Assembly (NCBI GenBank): GCA_903900705.1
Contig: CAIUOG010000132.1
Span: forward strand, 1-35,138
Direction of reading: 5' to 3'
Length of the DNA: 35,138 nt
DNA from: an uncultured Acidobacteriia bacterium
Lineage (GTDB): Bacteria > Acidobacteriota > Terriglobia > Bryobacterales > Bryobacteraceae
The first letter of the stretch is position 1. Each line of letters begins with the position of its first letter. A program made the translations under genes and the position numbers. The notes beneath the pieces are model-generated. The model was given only the letters and a program-made list of their open reading frames with translations, was not told the DNA's origin and ran no database searches. This document shows, piece by piece, positions 31,786-35,138 of the stretch.

Positions 31786-34700
31786 ATGAGACGCTCATTA
31801 CGGGTTGGAGCGGGGAACCGGACAACGCTCGTTCCCGTTCTGTTGTGCCTGTTCACCCTGTTTTCGGGTGGCGATAGGGCGTTTGGACAACAGTACGCGT
31901 TTGAATATTTCGGGGTGGAACAGGGCCTCACGAATCTGGCCGTCAAAACTCTGTATCAGGACCGCACCGGCTTCATCTGGGTGGTGACGGAAAAGGGCGT
32001 CTTCCGCTACGAGGGCGTGCGCTTCCGGGAGTTCACACCCGCGCAGGGGCTGCCGCCGAGCGTGACCGCGTCCATTGGGGAGGCGCCCGATGGCTCCGTG
32101 CTGGTGGGCAATCAGGCGGGGTTGTTCCGACTGCGGGGCGAACGCTTTGAGAAGCTGCCGCTCCCTGCCGGTAAGCGCATCAACGGCTACAACAGCGTTT
32201 TGCTGGATGGCAACCGCACGTGGCTGGGTACCGACGTGGGTCTGCAGGTTGCGGCCATCCGTCCTGATGGAGGCATAACGATCCAGCCGGGTCCCGCGCT
32301 CCCGCCGGGTATTGCGAAAGATATCCAAAGCATCTTCGTCGAAAAGGTGGCGGGCGGCCACGACCGGCTCTGGTGGGGTTGCGGCAACGCGCTGTGTAAA
32401 TCAGAAAACGGACAGTTCGCTGTTCTGGGCGAGGAAAGCGGCCTGAAGGCCTCGCACGTCCAGGCGATCCTGGCGGACCGGGAAGGCAATCTCTGGATTG
32501 CGCAGAACCGGCGACTGCTGCAGTTGAAGCCGGGTGCCGCGCGGTTTGAAGAGGCTGATCCGCAGCTTCCTCCGGTGGGTCCCGGCAGCAGTCCGCGAAT
32601 TGATTCCGATGGACGTTTGCTGGTTCCCACGACCGGCGGTCTGGCGGTGCGGATCGGCAACCGCTTTCATGTGCAGGGGCGAATGTCCGGACTGCTGCCG
32701 CCGGTGTATTCGGTGCTGCAGGATCGGGAAGGTTCCGTCTGGCTGGGCCTGGCCGGGCGTGGTCTGGCGAAATGGCTCGGCTATAGCGAATGGGAAAGCT
32801 TCACGGCACAGAGCGGGCTGACCGGCGAAACCGTTTATGAAATTCTGCCGCAGCGTGATGGTTCCATCTGGGTGGGGACCGAAGCGGGATTCTTTCACGG
32901 CAAGCGCGGCGAGTTTGGCTGGGACTGGCAGCAGCAGAAAGCCATCGGACAGGCGCCCGTTCACGCCGTGCAGCAGGCGGCGGACGGCGCGTTGTGGCTT
33001 GGCACGGATGGCCGGGGAGTGGCGCGCTTCGACACAAAGTCAGGCAACGCGCGCTGGTTCGGACGCGATGCCGGTCTGGCCGCCAATTCCCCCAATGCCG
33101 TGCTGATCGACAAAGATCAGACAGTCTGGGCCGGCACCGAAAACGGCATCTTCGTGAGCGCGCGGGGCAGCGGGAAGTTCCGGCATATGGAAGGCGGGCC
33201 GCTGGAACGCTGCTGGGCGTTGATCGAAACAGCCAATGGCGATATCTGGGCCGGCGCAAAAGACGGCCTGTGGCAGTTCTCAGGCGGCAAATGGCGGCAA
33301 CTTACCCGGCAGCAGGGGTTGCGGAGTGAAGCCGTGGTTTCGCTCGCGGCAGATCCCAACGGGGCCATCTGGATCGGGTATCGTCTGGCCGGAACCATCA
33401 CCCGGCTGACTTTCCGCGATGGGCAGCCCGAGTTTGCGCATTATGATCCCCACGCGGATCACCCCGCCGATATCACCTACTTTCTCGGTTTTGACTCGAA
33501 AAACCGACTCTGGGCGGGGACTAATCTGGGCGTGCAGGTACTTGACCAGGCCTCCGGCCGCTGGGACCGGTTCGATCATCACGACGGCCTGATCTGGGAC
33601 GACTGCGATCTGCACGCGTTTGCCTCGGAGGCCGATGGCCATGTCTGGATCGGGACCAGCGGCGGGCTTTCCCGTTTCCTGCCGCGCATGAATCCCGTGC
33701 AACCCGGCCCCCCGCGGACCGTGTTCACCAGCGTGCTGGCCGGAAAGAACGAGATGGACCCGGCGCACAGCATGACGCTCGAATATACCTCCGATCCGCT
33801 GCTGGTCCGTTTCACCGCGCTGCGATTCGGGCGTGATCGCGATCTGGTCTTCCGGTACCGCCTGACACCGTTGTTCACCCAGTGGAAAGAGACGATCACA
33901 CGCGATCTGCAGTTCCCCGCCCTGCCCCCGGGCAACTACCGTCTGGAGGTGGAAGCGCGGGATTCCAAAAGCGCCTGGAGTGAAACCCCCGCCGTATTCG
34001 CGTTTGTGGTGCTGGCGCCCTGGTGGCGGACCTGGTGGTTCATGGGTGGCTGCATCATGGGCACCGCCGTCCTGGCGGGCTTCTTCTTCCGCCGCCGCAG
34101 CGCGCAGGAAGAAGCCGTACGGCACGCGCTCGAAAACGCGGTTGCCGAACGCACGCGCGAACTTTCCCACCAATACCGGCACGATGTGCTCACCGGCCTT
34201 CCCAACCGCCTGCTGTTCGGCGAACGACTGGCTCGGGAGTGCCAGAATGCGGACCGGAACGACAGCCGGGTGGCAGTACTGTTCATCGACCTGGACCGCT
34301 TCAAGCGCATCAACGACACCTGGGGCCACCAGATTGGCGACCTGTTCCTGAAGCAGATTTCCGAACGGCTGCGCGCCGGGCTGCGCGATTACGAGACCAT
34401 CGCCCGCATCGGCGGCGACGAGTTCATTGTGCTGATCCCCGGGCTGAGTGACAAGGCGGAAGCCAGGGCGCGTGGCTGGGATCTGCTGCGCGCGCTTGAA
34501 GCCCCTTTCCGGATTGAAGGCAAAAACGTGTTCGCCACCATGAGCGTGGGCATTGCGGTCTTCCCGGACGACGAACGGGATCCCAGCGCTCTGATGGCGG
34601 CGGCCGACGCGGCCATGTACCGGGCCAAGGGCGCCGGCAAGAACCAGGTGCAGCTGTTTGAAGCGGGCATGACGGAGGCGGCGTCCCGTCCGCAGAACAT

Positions 34701-34920
34701 CGAAGACCGGCTGCGCGAGGCCCTGAAAACCGGCGGCTTCCGGCTGCGGTATCAGCCCCAATACACCCTCGCCGGGAAGCTTGACGGCTTTGAGGCTTTG
34801 CTCCGGGTGGATGGCTATGAAAAGGAACTGCCGCCGTCGGAATTTATCCCCATTGCGGAGGAAAGCGGCCTGATCGTGGAACTCGGCGCATGGGTGCTGA
34901 AAGAGGCCTGCCGCCAGGTG
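31786..34920 (+). CDS. Propeller-Y_Y_Y sensor with GGDEF and truncated EAL domain
   Basis: The frame is open from ATG 31786 to the window end (1045 codons to 34920). It has a signal peptide (MRRSLRV, then a hydrophobic stretch to about residue 36), then at least ten repeats ending in W-[IVLA]-G motifs (for example SIWVGTEAG, ALWLGTDG, TVWAGTENG, HVWIGTSGG), which form the two-component-regulator propeller type of periplasmic sensor. A Y_Y_Y domain follows (FRYRLTPLFTQW), then one transmembrane helix at about 750-770, a short coiled coil, and a GGDEF domain with GGDEF at 876-880, so it should make cyclic di-GMP. The product-inhibition RxxD site reads R-D-Y-E. An EAL domain starts with EALLR at about 1003-1007 but is cut after about 75 residues (see the feature at 34921). 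Confidence 0.88.
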
Positions 34921-35138
34921 ATTCTGACTCTCGCCGCTGTGGCGGGGTATTGCGCGATGGCGCAAACACCCCAGGGGGCGCCCGCGGGCCGGGGCGCGCA
35001 ACCGCCGGTTGAAATAGACAAAACAGCGCCGACGGAAGACTTCAAACCTTCCTCCCTGAACCAGCCGGGCAAACAGTACCCCGAGGTGAACTCGCAGAGG
35101 CGCGTCCGCACCCAGTTGCGGGCGCCGAACGCGCAGAC
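34921..35138 (+). CDS. N-terminal fragment of a secreted esterase, fused in frame to the EAL remnant
   Basis: From 34921 the reading frame of the sensor continues but its character changes at once. The sequence becomes a hydrophobic signal-peptide core (ILTLAAVAGYCAMAQ), a Gly/Ala/Gln/Pro linker (PQGAPAGRGAQPPVE), then DFKPSSLNQPGKQYPEVNS and VRTQLRAP. This is the start pattern of secreted acidobacterial esterases with an N-terminal beta-sandwich domain and an enterochelin-esterase-like fold. The charged N-terminal residues of a signal peptide are missing unless GTG 34918 is used as start. The gene runs off the window. Assignment to that esterase group is from memory of the family and not from a search. 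Confidence 0.6.
   Translation, partial: MLTLAAVAGYCAMAQTPQGAPAGRGAQPPVEIDKTAPTEDFKPSSLNQPGKQYPEVNSQRRVRTQLRAPNAQ

Noticed and set aside
33280-35001. Long open frame on the minus strand (573 codons)
   Set aside because: It is antisense to the sensor gene, whose plus-strand frame shows clear propeller, Y_Y_Y and GGDEF motifs. The minus product has no recognisable domain.

Overview
The window is high-GC bacterial chromosome with tightly packed genes. Start codons often overlap the previous stop (ATGA, GTGA, TTGA, TAATG) and GTG or TTG starts are common. The gene mix suggests an Acidobacteriota member of the Solibacter/Bryobacterales type: a PEP-CTERM protein, a beta-propeller/Y_Y_Y sensor, an exporter operon with several adaptors, VOC-fold proteins, and large GT-C membrane glycosyltransferases. 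This is an inference from gene content; no rRNA or tRNA marker is present.

Layout. 1-450 is the 3' end of phosphoglucomutase (+), closed by a hairpin shared with the convergent cluster. 484-8015 (-) reads, in transcription order: unknown 159-aa protein, SulP/STAS/cNMP transporter, two SDR oxidoreductases, glutamate formimidoyltransferase-like protein, secreted FKBP isomerase, 56-aa membrane protein and SSS-type sodium/solute symporter. 8119-9435 (+) is a type II NADH dehydrogenase. The only gene-free stretch over 300 bases (9436-9742) holds one hairpin and a long folded element ending in a T-tract, a candidate small RNA. 9743-16216 (-) is an exporter operon of three HlyD/MacA-like adaptors, one MacB-like permease and one TolC-like protein, with no ATPase. 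16356-22684 (-) is a chain of TPR protein, polytopic membrane protein, NUDIX hydrolase, GT-C glycosyltransferase with a lectin-like tail, BadF/GlcNAc-kinase-like protein and a VOC protein. 22705-25819 (-) carries an MFS transporter, a VOC protein and an HtrA-like protease.

From 25820 everything lies on the + strand: a decayed copy of the start of a metallo-beta-lactamase gene, a PEP-CTERM protein with a strong terminator, the intact MBL gene, an alpha/beta hydrolase, a lipoprotein and a second copy of the GT-C/lectin-like glycosyltransferase. The last gene is a large propeller-Y_Y_Y-GGDEF-EAL sensor. Its EAL domain stops abruptly at about 34920 and continues in frame into what reads as the beginning of an unrelated secreted esterase.

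Most of the window concerns the cell envelope: export, surface glycosylation, protein folding and quality control in the periplasm, and signalling by cyclic nucleotides. The strongest leads are the RNA-like element at 9602-9732, the ATPase-less three-adaptor operon, the two glycosyltransferases with lectin-like tails, the partial duplication around the PEP-CTERM gene, and the chimeric junction near the right end. I did not find a defence system, CRISPR array, prophage or transposon.
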